Translations under genes and position numbers: made by a program
In this document: positions 1 through 8,354 of the stretch, piece by piece
How positions within the stretch are numbered: position 1 is the stretch's first letter
How the letters are laid out: every line of letters begins with the position of its first letter
Assembly (NCBI RefSeq): GCF_008253865.1
Contig: NZ_CP042331.1
Span: 4,064,001-4,128,000 of the forward strand
From: Bosea sp. F3-2
GTDB lineage: Bacteria; Pseudomonadota; Alphaproteobacteria; Rhizobiales; Beijerinckiaceae
Direction: 5' to 3'
DNA: 64,000 bases
Notes under the pieces: generated by a model
Seen by the model: only the letters and a program-made list of their open reading frames with translations
Told to the model about the DNA's origin: nothing
Databases searched by the model: none

Positions 1-731
1 AGCAGGTTCGTCTCTCCGATGAACTCGGCGACGAAGCGCGTCTGCGGCCTGTCATAGAGGCCGGACGGCGTATCGAACTGCTCGATCTTGCCGCGGTTGA
101 GCACCGCGACGCGGTCCGACATGGTCAGCGCTTCGCCTTGGTCATGCGTGACGAAGATCACGGTCAGCCCGAGGTCGCGGTGCAACGCGCGGATCTCGAG
201 CTGCATATGCTCGCGCAGTTGCTTGTCGAGCGCGCTGAGCGGCTCGTCCATCAGCACGACCTTGGGTTCGTAGACCAGGGCGCGCGACAGCGCGATGCGC
301 TGCTGCTGGCCGCCGGAGAGCTGCGAGGGCTTGCGGTCGGCGAGATGGCCGAGGCGCACCAGATCGAGGGCGCGTTTCACCCGCGCGTCGCGCTCGGCTC
401 TGGCGACGCCGCGCATCTTGAGCGGAAAGCCGACATTCTCCGCGATCGTCATATGCGGGAACAGCGCGTAGTTCTGGAAGACCACACCCATCTCGCGCTT
501 GTGCGGCGGCAGGTGCTCGACGCGCCGCCCGTCGACATGGATACTGCCGCCGGATGGCGTCTCGAAGCCCGCCAGCATCATCAGGAGCGTCGTCTTGCCG
601 GAGCCGGAAGGGCCGAGGAGGCTGACGAACTCGCCCCGCGCGACGTGGAAGTCGAGTGAATCGACCACCGTAACTGCGCCGAAAACCTTGCTGATGGCCT
701 CGAAATGGATGAACGGATCCGGATCTTGCAA
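1..731 (-). CDS. ABC transporter ATP-binding subunit, PotA-like (partial, 3' end outside window)
   Basis: This is the cytoplasmic ATPase of an importer of the polyamine/Fe(III)/putrescine type. Read on the minus strand, it has a Walker A motif (GPSGSGKTT, near base 600), the ABC signature LSGGQQQR (near 310), Walker B VVLMDEP (near 250) and the H-loop THDQGEA (near 150). The frame is still open at base 1, so the C-terminal regulatory domain is missing. The 5' end is uncertain: no ATG lies in frame near the first conserved residues (FIHFEAISKVFG), and a TTG at 731 preceded by GGGAAG is the best candidate. It lies 198 nt downstream of the binding-protein gene on the same strand and probably belongs to the same operon. 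Family assignment is firm; the substrate is inferred. Confidence 0.85.
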   Translation of the reverse strand, partial: MQDPDPFIHFEAISKVFGAVTVVDSLDFHVARGEFVSLLGPSGSGKTTLLMMLAGFETPSGGSIHVDGRRVEHLPPHKREMGVVFQNYALFPHMTIAENVGFPLKMRGVARAERDARVKRALDLVRLGHLADRKPSQLSGGQQQRIALSRALVYEPKVVLMDEPLSALDKQLREHMQLEIRALHRDLGLTVIFVTHDQGEALTMSDRVAVLNRGKIEQFDTPSGLYDRPQTRFVAEFIGETNL

Positions 732-929
732 AGGATCAACTTCCCGTAACGGATAAGGCGAAGCCGTTGCGGCCGCGGCGGGGTACCTCTCGGGAGGACG
801 ATGCCACGCCGGGCAGGCGGCTGGAGCCGCCCCGGGTGCGCACGCGCTTGCCCGGAACCTGCTCTGCGAAGAGCGCGCGACGAGCCGATGGCGCTTGCCC
901 CTCGGCCCGCACGGACGGCGCTCGTCGGT

Positions 930-1982
930 CTACTTGCCGACCCAGGCGTTGAAGCGCTTGGTCAGGTCTTCGATGTTGTCGTTCCAGTAGTCGACGTCGA
1001 TGGCGATCGCGTTTTCGAGATTCTGCGGCGCAGTCGGGAGATCGACGGCGAGGTCGGCCGGGACGGCGGCCGCGGCAGCCTTGTTGGGCAGGCCGTAGGC
1101 GATGTCCTGCGGTAGCTTAGACTGGTGCTCCGGCAGGCTGGCGAAGGCGATGAAATCCATCGCCTGGTCCTTGTTCGGGCTGCCCTTCAGAATCACCCAG
1201 CTGTCGACCGCGTAGATGCTGCCCGGCCAGACGGTCTTGAACTTGGTGCCCTCGGTCTTGTTGATGCCGCTGATGCGGCCGTTATACGCCGAGGTCATCA
1301 CGACCTGCCCGGACTTCAGCAGCTGCAGCGGCTGCGCACCCGACTCCCACCAGACGATATCGGACTTGATCTCGTCGAGCTTCTTGAAGGCGCGATCGAC
1401 GCCGCCCTTCTCGCGCAGCACCTTGTAGACATCCTTCGGCGCCACCCCGTCGGCGATCAGCGCGAATTCGAGCGCATATTTCGGCCCGCGGCGCAGCGCG
1501 CGCTTGCCCGGGAACTTCTTGGTGTCCCAGAAATCGGCCCAGGAGGTCGGCGCCGTCTTGAGCTTGTCGGAATCGTAGGACAGCAGCGTCGACCAGACGA
1601 TGGCGCCGACGCCGCAATCGCTCACGGCGCTCGGCAGGAACTTGTCCTTGCCGCCGAGCTTGTTCCAGTCGAGCTTCTCGTAGAGGCCGTCGGCGCAGCC
1701 GATGGCGAGCTCGTCGGCCTCGACCTGCACCGCGTCCCAGTTCGGCGTGCCGGCCTTGACCTTGGCCTGGATGACGCCGACGCCGCCGTCCCAGGATTCG
1801 TCCAGGACCGGCTTGCCGGACTTTTCGGCGAAGGGCTTGAAGTAGATCTTGCGCTGCGCATCCTGGTAGTTGCCGCCCCAGGACACGACGGTGAGATCGC
1901 GTGCTGCTGCCGCGCCGAGGCCGGCTAAGGCGATCCCTGCTGCGAGAGCCGTGCTGCCGAGTATGGACTTCAGAAACGTCAT
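930..1982 (-). CDS. ABC transporter substrate-binding protein, spermidine/putrescine (PotD-like) type
   Basis: Periplasmic solute-binding protein of 350 residues. The first about 27 residues form a Sec signal peptide with a hydrophobic core and an Ala-rich cleavage region (GAAAA before RDLTVVSWGG). The mature N-terminus has the VVSWGGNYQDAQ motif typical of extracellular solute-binding family 1/PotD-like proteins, and there is no lipobox Cys. I chose the ATG at 1982 because it begins the signal peptide; the open frame continues upstream but is not protein-like. It lies upstream of a PotA-like ATPase on the same strand; the permeases are presumably beyond the window. The hisD-like gene upstream ends 122 nt away. 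The ligand is unknown, probably a polyamine or related cation. Confidence 0.88.
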   Translation of the reverse strand: MTFLKSILGSTALAAGIALAGLGAAAARDLTVVSWGGNYQDAQRKIYFKPFAEKSGKPVLDESWDGGVGVIQAKVKAGTPNWDAVQVEADELAIGCADGLYEKLDWNKLGGKDKFLPSAVSDCGVGAIVWSTLLSYDSDKLKTAPTSWADFWDTKKFPGKRALRRGPKYALEFALIADGVAPKDVYKVLREKGGVDRAFKKLDEIKSDIVWWESGAQPLQLLKSGQVVMTSAYNGRISGINKTEGTKFKTVWPGSIYAVDSWVILKGSPNKDQAMDFIAFASLPEHQSKLPQDIAYGLPNKAAAAAVPADLAVDLPTAPQNLENAIAIDVDYWNDNIEDLTKRFNAWVGK

Positions 1983-2104
1983 GGATCTTCTCCCTGCTTC
2001 TGCTGCAGCGATCCGTTCCGCCCCTCGCGGACAGGATCGTTGTTGCCCCATAGGAACTCCCTTTTTCGCGGTGCGATAGAGGGTTTTCCGAAAATCTCTC
2101 GCGC

Positions 2105-3412
2105 TCAGGCTCCGATCTCGCCGAGCAATTGAGCCGGCGCCAGCCGCAGCGCCGCCGCCCGCCTGTGTCCTTCCAGCCCTTCGCTCGCGCTCTGGCGCAT
2201 CGCCGGCGGGGCGACAGCTGCGACGCCGCGCTCGTCGAGCCATTGATGCGTGCAGGTCTTGAGATAGGAGCCGACCCAGAGACCGCCGGTATAGCGCCCG
2301 GCCGCCATGGTCGGCAGCGTGTGGTTGGTGCCGCAGCATTTGTCGGAATAGACCACGCTCGCGGCGACCCCGATGAAGATCGAGCCGTAGTTGCGCAGCT
2401 TCGCGGCCGTCGCCTGGGCGTCGCGCGTATGGACCTCCAGATGCTCCGCCGCGATATGGTCCGAATAGGCCAGCATGGTCGCCTCGTCGGCGCAGACGGC
2501 GATCTCGCCATAGTCGCGCCAGGCCGCGGCGGCGACCGGGGCGGTCGACAGGTTGCCGAGCTGGCGCTCGATCTCGGCGAGGACCTTCTCCGCCAGATCG
2601 CGGTCCGTGGTGATCAGCCCGACACGGGTGCGCACATCGTGCTCCGCCTGCGCCAGCAGGTCGACAGCGATGGTCACCGCATCGCCGGTTTCGTCCGCCA
2701 CGACGAAGATCTCGCTCGGCCCGGCCAACTGGTCAATGCCGACCTGTCCGAAGACCTGCCGCTTGGCCTCGTTCACATAGGCGTTGCCGGGGCCAACGAT
2801 CTTGTCGACGGCGGGAATGCTCTCCGTGCCGAAGGCCATGGCGGCGATGGCCTGCGCGCCGCCGACGCGGAAGATCCGATCGGCACCGGACAGATGACAG
2901 CCCGCGATCATCGCCGGATGCGCCCCCGGCGGCAGGCAGGTGATGACCTCGTCGCAACCGGCGACCTTGGCCGGCACGATCGTCATGATCGGCGCCGACA
3001 GCAACGGATAGCGTCCGCCAGGCACATAGGCGCCGACGCGGGCGATCGGGATGATGCGGTGGCCGAGATGCAGCCCCGGCAGCGCCTCGATCTCGAGCGG
3101 CAGCAGGGTCTTGCGCTGCGCCTCTGCGAAGGCCCGCACACGCTGGATGGCGAATTCGGTATCGGCGCGGGTCTGCCTGTCGAGTCCGTCGAGAGCGGCG
3201 ATGCGCTCCCCGGGCGTGACCTCGAAGGCCTCGATGTCGAGCTTGTCGAACTCGCGGGAATAGCGCCGCAGGGCCGCGTCGCCCTCTTGCCGTACGGCCT
3301 CCAGAACGGCCTTCACCGTGGCCTCGACCGGGGTGTTGTCGCTCCAGGCGCTGCGCTTGGGCGATTTGATGCGCGCGATCCGGGCTTCGAGGGCAGGGTC
3401 GAGTTTGGACAT
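2105..3412 (-). CDS. Histidinol dehydrogenase-family (HisD-like) NAD-dependent alcohol dehydrogenase
   Basis: 435-residue zinc-dependent dehydrogenase of the HisD superfamily, about the normal length. The expected catalytic features are visible: AEHLEVH carries the Glu-His pair, QAEHD carries two zinc-ligand candidates, SDKCCGTNHTLPT carries the Asp ligand, and a late GHRR carries the His ligand. The C-terminal GGLWVGSYLKTCTHQ segment differs from biosynthetic HisD and resembles catabolic paralogues that oxidise other alcohols, such as sulfopropanediol dehydrogenase (HpsN). The ATG at 3412 is preceded by GGAAC. It sits between a transporter operon and a divergent XRE-cupin regulator, with no other his gene nearby. 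A catabolic role is therefore more likely than histidine synthesis; the substrate is unknown. Confidence 0.82.
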   Translation of the reverse strand: MSKLDPALEARIARIKSPKRSAWSDNTPVEATVKAVLEAVRQEGDAALRRYSREFDKLDIEAFEVTPGERIAALDGLDRQTRADTEFAIQRVRAFAEAQRKTLLPLEIEALPGLHLGHRIIPIARVGAYVPGGRYPLLSAPIMTIVPAKVAGCDEVITCLPPGAHPAMIAGCHLSGADRIFRVGGAQAIAAMAFGTESIPAVDKIVGPGNAYVNEAKRQVFGQVGIDQLAGPSEIFVVADETGDAVTIAVDLLAQAEHDVRTRVGLITTDRDLAEKVLAEIERQLGNLSTAPVAAAAWRDYGEIAVCADEATMLAYSDHIAAEHLEVHTRDAQATAAKLRNYGSIFIGVAASVVYSDKCCGTNHTLPTMAAGRYTGGLWVGSYLKTCTHQWLDERGVAAVAPPAMRQSASEGLEGHRRAAALRLAPAQLLGEIGA

Positions 3413-3492
3413 GCGGCGCGTTCCGGTGAGCAGAAGAGACCGCCAAGCTTCCCCGCCGCCGAACCGCAGTGCAAGAAGGTGCGGCGGCTTGT

Positions 3493-3504
3493 TGAAGATA
3501 TTCA
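3493..3504. promoter_or_regulatory. Candidate operator between hisD-like gene and XRE-cupin regulator
   Basis: TGAA-GATA-TTCA is a short inverted repeat in the 134-nt divergent spacer, about 43 nt before the regulator start and 81 nt before the hisD-like start. XRE-cupin repressors often bind such dyads and control both themselves and the divergent catabolic genes. The dyad is short, so chance occurrence is possible. Confidence 0.3.
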
Positions 3505-3546
3505 CCAACTGCGCTCAGATGGGCAGCCCGCGCGAAGGAGGCCTGC

Positions 3547-4092
3547 ATGAAGATCGGTGACCGTTTGAGGGAGCTGCGGCAGCGCCGAAAGCTCAGCGTC
3601 CGCGCCGTCGCCTTGCGCTCGGGCGTGTCCCATTCCTCGATTTCACTGGTCGAGCGGGATCTGATCAGCCCTTCGCTGGACACGCTGCACGCGATCCTCG
3701 ATGCGCTCGGCACAACGCTTTCGGGCTTCTTTCTGGATTTTCACGCGGTCTCGCCGCCAAATCCGTTCTGCCGAGCGGCGGAGATGGTCGAAATCGGCCG
3801 TGCGGACGCCATTTCCTACCGCGTCATCGGCACCGGGTTTCCGAGCCGCTCGATGCTGATGCTGCACGAGACCTATGCTCCCGGGGCGGATACGGGCGAG
3901 GCCTTCTTTCATTCGGCCCAGGAAGGCGGCCTCGTCATCCGCGGCGCGGTCGAAGTGACGGTGGCGGGCCGGACAGCCACTCTGCAGCCCGGCGATGGTT
4001 ATTATTTCGACAGCCGCGAGCCGCACCGTTTCCGCAATGTCGCCGACGAGCCCAGCGAGATCGTGAGCGCCATCACGCCGCCGACATACTAG
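3547..4092 (+). CDS. XRE-family transcriptional regulator with C-terminal cupin domain (PuuR-like)
   Basis: 181-residue regulator. Residues about 5-60 form the XRE helix-turn-helix (RLRELRQRRKLSVRAVA...SHSSISLVERDLISPS). Residues about 100-180 form a cupin_2 ligand-binding barrel ending in FDSREPHRFRNV. The ATG is preceded by a strong AGGAGG with 6-nt spacing. It is divergent from the hisD-like gene and the polyamine-type ABC operon, which it probably controls in response to their substrate. The architecture matches PuuR-like regulators of polyamine or amine catabolism. It has a clear paralogue at 49410-49988 with nearly the same cupin ending, next to another amine/amide-type catabolic locus. 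Confidence 0.9.
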   Translation: MKIGDRLRELRQRRKLSVRAVALRSGVSHSSISLVERDLISPSLDTLHAILDALGTTLSGFFLDFHAVSPPNPFCRAAEMVEIGRADAISYRVIGTGFPSRSMLMLHETYAPGADTGEAFFHSAQEGGLVIRGAVEVTVAGRTATLQPGDGYYFDSREPHRFRNVADEPSEIVSAITPPTY

Positions 4093-4213
4093 AAGATCAT
4101 ATCATCTCGGCGACACAAATGCCGTCTTCCACGCCACCGGCAAGCGGGTGCGAACCTTGCCGATCCGGATCGAGGATATCCTCGCCGGCTGAAGCATGCG
4201 CCGGGAGCGGCGG

Positions 4214-5113
4214 TCAGGCCGAGACCGTCCGCTCTCCGCGCACAAAATCGACGAAGGCCCGTAAGGTCGACGGCATCTGCCGTCGGCTCGGGTAGTAGAG
4301 ATGGAAGCCCGGATAATACGGGCACCAGTCATCGAGGACCCTGACCAGCCGACCCTCCGCGAGATGTTGCTCGACCTGCATCTCGAAGAGATAAGCGACG
4401 CCCATGCCGGCGAGCGCCGCCTGCAGGATGTGTCCCTGGTCGCCGAGGATGAGCGACCCTTGGACCGCCACCTGGAACTCGATCCCCCCGCGCTCGAACT
4501 CCCAGTCGTAAAGACGCCCACTGGCGAAGCGCAGCTGCAGGCAGGGAAGCGTCCGCAGCTCCTCCGGCGCCGAGGGCGTGAAATGCCGGGCAAGGAATTC
4601 CGGCGCAGCGACGACGGCCGAACGCTGCCGCGGGCCGATCGGCACGGCGATCATGTCCTGCGCGATCACCTCCCCGAAGCGGACACCGGCGTCGAAGCCC
4701 TCCGAAACCATGTCGACCAGCGCATTGTCTGCAATGATCTCCAGCGTCACCTGCGGATGCTGCTGCATGAAGCGCAGCGCCAGAGGCAGCAGCACCATCT
4801 GCGTCGCCAGATGGGCAGCGTTGAGACGCAGGCTGCCGACCGGCTGGTCGCGGTAGATATTGAGATCGTCGAGCGCGTCGCTGATGTCGCGGAACGCTGG
4901 CTCGATCCGATCATGGAGACGCTGTCCGGCCTCGGTCAGCGCGACGCTGCGGGTCGTGCGGTTCAACAGGCGGATCTGCAACCGCTCTTCCAGTGCTCGC
5001 AGGCCATGGCTGATTGCCGAGGGCGTGCAGCCGAGCTCGTCGGCGGCGCGGCGGAAACTGCGATGCCGCGCCACCGCCAGGAACATGGAAAGGGAAGCCG
5101 GATCGCTTTTCAT
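4214..5113 (-). CDS. LysR-family transcriptional regulator
   Basis: 299 residues, the usual length for the family. The N-terminal winged helix-turn-helix (about residues 8-65) contains the typical FLAVARHRSFRRAADELG and TRSVALTEAG segments. The remainder is a LysR substrate-binding domain. It is transcribed divergently from an SDR gene 113 nt away. I chose the ATG at 5113; a frame extension to 5158 is open but adds atypical residues. LysR regulators usually activate the divergent gene and repress themselves, and a good dyad lies in the spacer. The inducer is unknown. Confidence 0.9.
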   Translation of the reverse strand: MKSDPASLSMFLAVARHRSFRRAADELGCTPSAISHGLRALEERLQIRLLNRTTRSVALTEAGQRLHDRIEPAFRDISDALDDLNIYRDQPVGSLRLNAAHLATQMVLLPLALRFMQQHPQVTLEIIADNALVDMVSEGFDAGVRFGEVIAQDMIAVPIGPRQRSAVVAAPEFLARHFTPSAPEELRTLPCLQLRFASGRLYDWEFERGGIEFQVAVQGSLILGDQGHILQAALAGMGVAYLFEMQVEQHLAEGRLVRVLDDWCPYYPGFHLYYPSRRQMPSTLRAFVDFVRGERTVSA

Positions 5114-5129
5114 TGCTGAAAATAACTCA

Positions 5130-5148
5130 TCAAGCCAATGATAATTGA
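5130..5148. promoter_or_regulatory. Candidate LysR operator (TCAA-N11-TTGA)
   Basis: Perfect interrupted dyad TCAA-N11-TTGA between the divergent lysR-like gene (start 5113) and SDR gene (start 5226). A second dyad, CAAT-N4-ATTG at 5136-5147, overlaps it. Spacing and location fit LysR-type binding sites. The assignment is inferred from position and symmetry only. Confidence 0.45.
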
Positions 5149-5225
5149 ATGGATACACTCAGCAGAAGCAGCTGACTACCCTTCAATCATCGGCAGTGAA
5201 GCCGAAGGATCGAAAGGAAAAAGCC

Positions 5226-6071
5226 ATGTCTGTCTGGTTCATCACCGGCGCTTCCCGCGGCTTCGGCGCACAGGTTGCGAAGCTCGCCCTTGCGAAGGGC
5301 GATGCGGTTGTCGCCACCGCCCGCGATCCGAAGAGCGCCATCGCCTCGCTCGGCGAGCATCCCAATCTGCTCGCCGTCGCGCTCGACGTCACCGACGAGG
5401 CGCAGGCGCATGCGGCCGTCAAGGAAGCGATCCATCGCTTCGGCCGGATCGATATCCTGCTCAACAATGCCGGCTTCGGGCTGCTCGGCGCCGTGGAAGA
5501 AGCTACCGCCACCGAGGTCGAGGCGCTCTACCGGACCAACGTCTTCGGCGTGCTCAATATCTGCCGAGCGGTCCTGCCGCACATGCGGCGCGCCCGTAGC
5601 GGCCACATCCTGAACATCTCCTCGATCGGTGGCTATCGCAGCGCGGCGGGCTTCGGCGTCTATTGCTCGACCAAGTTCGCGGTCGAGGGTCTCACCGAAG
5701 CGCTGGCCGACGAGCTCGCCCCGCTAGGGATCAAGGCCACGGTTATCGAGCCCGGCTATTTCCGCACGGATTTCCTCGATGCCCGTTCGCTCAGCACCAG
5801 CGGCGCTCGGATCGACGACTATGCTGAGACGGCGGGTGCCGTCCGTGAGCATGCGGCGAAACTGAGCCATCGCCAGCCCGGCGACCCGGCCAAGCTCGCC
5901 GCCGCGATCGTCGCCCTGGGCGGCAACCCCGACGCCCCGCTGCGGATGCCTTTTGGCAGCGACACGGTCGCGGCGATCGAAGCCAAGAACGCCTTCGTCG
6001 CCAAGGAACTCGCCGCCTGGCGCGAGGTATCCGTTAGCACCGACTTCACGGACAGCAGCGCGGCGGTCTGA
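5226..6071 (+). CDS. Short-chain dehydrogenase/reductase (SDR)
   Basis: 281-residue classical SDR. It has the nucleotide-binding TGASRGFG at about residues 7-14, the NNAG motif, and the catalytic Ser...Tyr-x-x-x-Lys (SSIGG ... YCSTKFA). The GxxxGxG glycines sit at the extreme N-terminus, which fixes the ATG at 5226; it is preceded by GAAAGGA. It is divergent from the LysR regulator and probably its target. The sequence resembles the large group of SDRs annotated as NADP-dependent oxidoreductases of unknown substrate. I cannot name a substrate. Confidence 0.9.
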   Translation: MSVWFITGASRGFGAQVAKLALAKGDAVVATARDPKSAIASLGEHPNLLAVALDVTDEAQAHAAVKEAIHRFGRIDILLNNAGFGLLGAVEEATATEVEALYRTNVFGVLNICRAVLPHMRRARSGHILNISSIGGYRSAAGFGVYCSTKFAVEGLTEALADELAPLGIKATVIEPGYFRTDFLDARSLSTSGARIDDYAETAGAVREHAAKLSHRQPGDPAKLAAAIVALGGNPDAPLRMPFGSDTVAAIEAKNAFVAKELAAWREVSVSTDFTDSSAAV

Positions 6072-6136
6072 AGCCACCGACCTACCCCCGGCGGGCGTAC
6101 CGCCCGCCACCGCCCGATAGCATCGAGGACCGGACC

Positions 6137-6682
6137 ATGTTGAACGCTCTCGCCGCGCTTCCCTCTCCAATCGCTCTGCTTGATCTGGTCCGGCGCGGAA
6201 CCAGCTTCGTACGCTGCCAGGACGAGGTCCGTTACACGGTCGCGCCGAGCTCCTTCGGCCCCGTCCTGTTCGCGATCTCGCGCGGCAGGGTCGTCAGCCT
6301 TGAGCTCGGGCGGGACGCGAAGGAGCTGGTGCGGCGGTTCAAGGCCACGTTCCCGAGATCGCGCGAGGCCAAGGGCGATCCCGTCTTCTGGGACTCCGGT
6401 GTCGAGGTCCTCGATGCAATCGAGCATATCGACCTGCCGAACAGTCTTGATCAGGCCGAGATCGGCCAGCGGTTCGCGGCGGCGGTGCGTGGGATGCTGC
6501 GTGCGGTGGATGGCAACCAGCCCGCTATGCCGGCTCCAGGCTCCACTGACCGAGAGGCGAGACGGAGCGATTGCCCGCCTCATGGGAGGATGGTTGGACA
6601 TCCATTCTCTGCTCTTGCGCCGATGTCTTCTATCCGGCAGCCCGCCGACTTCCGCCATTGGTGCACTGCGGCATCGATGTGA
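6137..6682 (+). pseudogene. Remnant of Ada/O6-methylguanine-DNA methyltransferase (N-terminal part of MGMT domain only)
   Basis: From about 6220 to 6460 the frame encodes RYTVAPSSFGPVLFAISRG, then ELVRRFKATFPRS and FWDSGVEVLDAIE. These resemble the ribonuclease-like subdomain that precedes the methyl-acceptor domain of Ada/Ogt proteins. The sequence then loses similarity, and no PCHRV active-site motif follows. The last about 55 codons look non-coding. I read this as a truncated, non-functional fragment; the family call rests on my recognition of the pattern and needs a profile search. Confidence 0.45.
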
Positions 6683-6771
6683 GAAGTAGTGCCGTCCGCT
6701 CCCGGTTTCGACCTCCCGTTTGCCGACGGCCATTCGCCCGGGTCAAAAGCGGAAGAGCAAGCAAACAATCT

Positions 6772-7014
6772 CACTGGACGGTTGGGGGCAAAGACCTACA
6801 AGGCCGGCGGCAGCGTCAATATCGGCGCGGTCTTCATGGAAGGCTGGGAGAGCGGCTCGCAAGCTGAGACCACCGCCCTCATGGCCGGCGGCGCCGGCGT
6901 CAACGCCGCCGGCATCGGCAGCTTCACCAAAACCGGCACCATCGCCGGCCCCCGCGTCGCCATCAACGCCAGCGTCATCGTCAACGGCATCACCGACCCG
7001 ACGGTCACCACGTG
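6772..7014 (+). pseudogene. Unrecognised Gly/Ala-rich coding remnant
   Basis: This stretch has strongly coding codon use, with C or G in nearly every third position. It encodes a Gly/Ala/Thr-rich segment including AGGSVNIGAVFMEGWESG, AGGAGVNAAGIGS and ATG-free repeats of small residues. The open frame runs from 6689 but only this part looks coding. Beyond about 7015 the frame degenerates and the opposite-strand lipoprotein begins. I do not recognise the family. It may be the end or middle of a larger surface, phage-tail or filament-like protein whose other parts are lost. The decayed neighbourhood (Ada remnant upstream) supports a relic. Confidence 0.35.
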
Positions 7015-7066
7015 TAACCGTAAATGCCGGCTCGGAACGCAAGGTCCGAACCGGCGTCTGCTGATC

Positions 7067-7333
7067 TCACGGAATCTTGGGAACGAGATCGTTGCCGAAG
7101 CTGTCCGTCTGGCGCGCGAAGCTGTTCCTGCCGGCCTGGATATAGGCAGGCCCACCGGTGCGCGACGGGGTCGGGCCAGGATCGAGATAACTGCGCTGCG
7201 GCGGCACCGACGTCACGCTGATCTGCGGCTCAGACGGCGAAGCAGCCTCCTGGGTCGTGCAGGCGCCCAGCACGGCGGCCGGGATCATGAGGGCAAGCAA
7301 GGTGGCGAAGCGGGTTCTGCTGGTGTCGATCAT
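7067..7333 (-). CDS. Small putative lipoprotein
   Basis: 88 residues. The N-terminus (MIDTSRTRFATLLALMIP) is a type II signal peptide ending in the lipobox VLGAC, so the mature protein would be lipid-anchored at Cys about 23. The rest is short, Pro/Ser-rich and ends in DSFGNDLVPKIP. I do not recognise a domain. The open frame extends upstream to 7429, but the signal peptide defines the ATG at 7333. It is 61 nt downstream of the formylglycine-generating enzyme gene on the same strand, so it may be the last gene of that operon. Confidence 0.65.
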   Translation of the reverse strand: MIDTSRTRFATLLALMIPAAVLGACTTQEAASPSEPQISVTSVPPQRSYLDPGPTPSRTGGPAYIQAGRNSFARQTDSFGNDLVPKIP

Positions 7334-7394
7334 TGGGATCTTCGGCCTCAGCCGTCCTTGTGTTGCCCGTGGTTGAAGTTCAGCTGTAGAGGGA

Positions 7395-8354
7395 TCAGCG
7401 CTCGCGGACAACGCAGCGAAAGCCGACATGGCTGGTAGACGTATCGATCGGCTCGGCGTGACGCGCCGCCGGCCGATAGCGCCGGCAATAATTCGGCGCG
7501 CACAGATGGGAGCCGCCCTTCAGCACCCTCCGGGGGATGCGAATGGTTGGCTGACGTGGGTCGTAGCTTTCGGCTTCCGGACCGCCGCGGGGGTTCTGCG
7601 GCACGCAGCAGGCCTTCGGGGCATCGGCTTGATGTCGCACCGACCAGAAATCGGCGGTCCATTCCCAGACATTGCCGATCATGTCGTAGAGGCCGTAGCC
7701 GTTCGGCGGGAAGGCCTTGACCGGCGAGGTGCGGGCCCAGCCGTCCTCCTTGGTATTCTCGAAGGGAAAGTTACCCTGCCAGGTATTGGCCATATGCCGG
7801 CCATCCGGCATGAGCTCGTCGCCCCAGGCGAATTCAGAGTCCTCCCGGCCACCCCAGGCAGCGAACTCCCATTCCGCCTCGGTCGGCAGCGACTTGCCGG
7901 CCCAGGCCGCATAGGCCTCGGCGTCGCGATAGGCGACGTGGACGACGGGATGATCGTCCAGGCCCTTGATCGAGGAGCCGGAGCCGTAAGGCTTGCGCCA
8001 GGTCGCGCCGAACTTGAATGCCCACCATTGCGACCAGTCGCGCAGGTCGACGGGATGCGAAGGCGGGTCGAACATCAGTGACCCCGCCCGCAGCATATGC
8101 GGGAGCGCGCCGGGATAATCCTTCGGGTCCGGTGCGATCTCGGCAAAGGTGACATGGCCAGTCGCTTCGACGAAGGCGCGGAATTGCCGGTTCGTCACCA
8201 GCGTCGCGTCGATCCAGAACGAATCGACGCTGGCGCGATGGCTGGGGGCTTCCTCCGGATAGTGCTCGTCCGATCCCATGCGGAAGGTGCCACCTGGAAG
8301 ATGCACCATTCCGTCCGTCCCGGCGCGAGCCTCGACCTCCGCGGCATCAGCCAT
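7395..8354 (-). CDS. Formylglycine-generating enzyme (SUMF1/FGE family)
   Basis: 319 residues, full length for bacterial FGE. The N-terminal LPGGTFRMGSDEHYPEEAP is the standard SUMF1 opening. The C-terminus GGSHLC...YCRRYR...TSTSHVGFRC matches the FGE catalytic region, with the copper-binding cysteine pair retained at about residues 285 and 290. This distinguishes it from the many SUMF1-fold proteins that lack the cysteines. FGE oxidises a cysteine in sulfatases to formylglycine. No sulfatase gene lies in this window. The ATG at 8354 overlaps the 3' end of ppk2 by 8 nt, so the genes are probably co-translated. Confidence 0.9.
   Translation of the reverse strand: MADAAEVEARAGTDGMVHLPGGTFRMGSDEHYPEEAPSHRASVDSFWIDATLVTNRQFRAFVEATGHVTFAEIAPDPKDYPGALPHMLRAGSLMFDPPSHPVDLRDWSQWWAFKFGATWRKPYGSGSSIKGLDDHPVVHVAYRDAEAYAAWAGKSLPTEAEWEFAAWGGREDSEFAWGDELMPDGRHMANTWQGNFPFENTKEDGWARTSPVKAFPPNGYGLYDMIGNVWEWTADFWSVRHQADAPKACCVPQNPRGGPEAESYDPRQPTIRIPRRVLKGGSHLCAPNYCRRYRPAARHAEPIDTSTSHVGFRCVVRER

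Noticed and set aside
2053..2080. EcfG promoter between the HisD-like and binding-protein genes
   Set aside because: GGAAC on the plus strand has CGAT at the -10 place, and no plus-strand gene follows.
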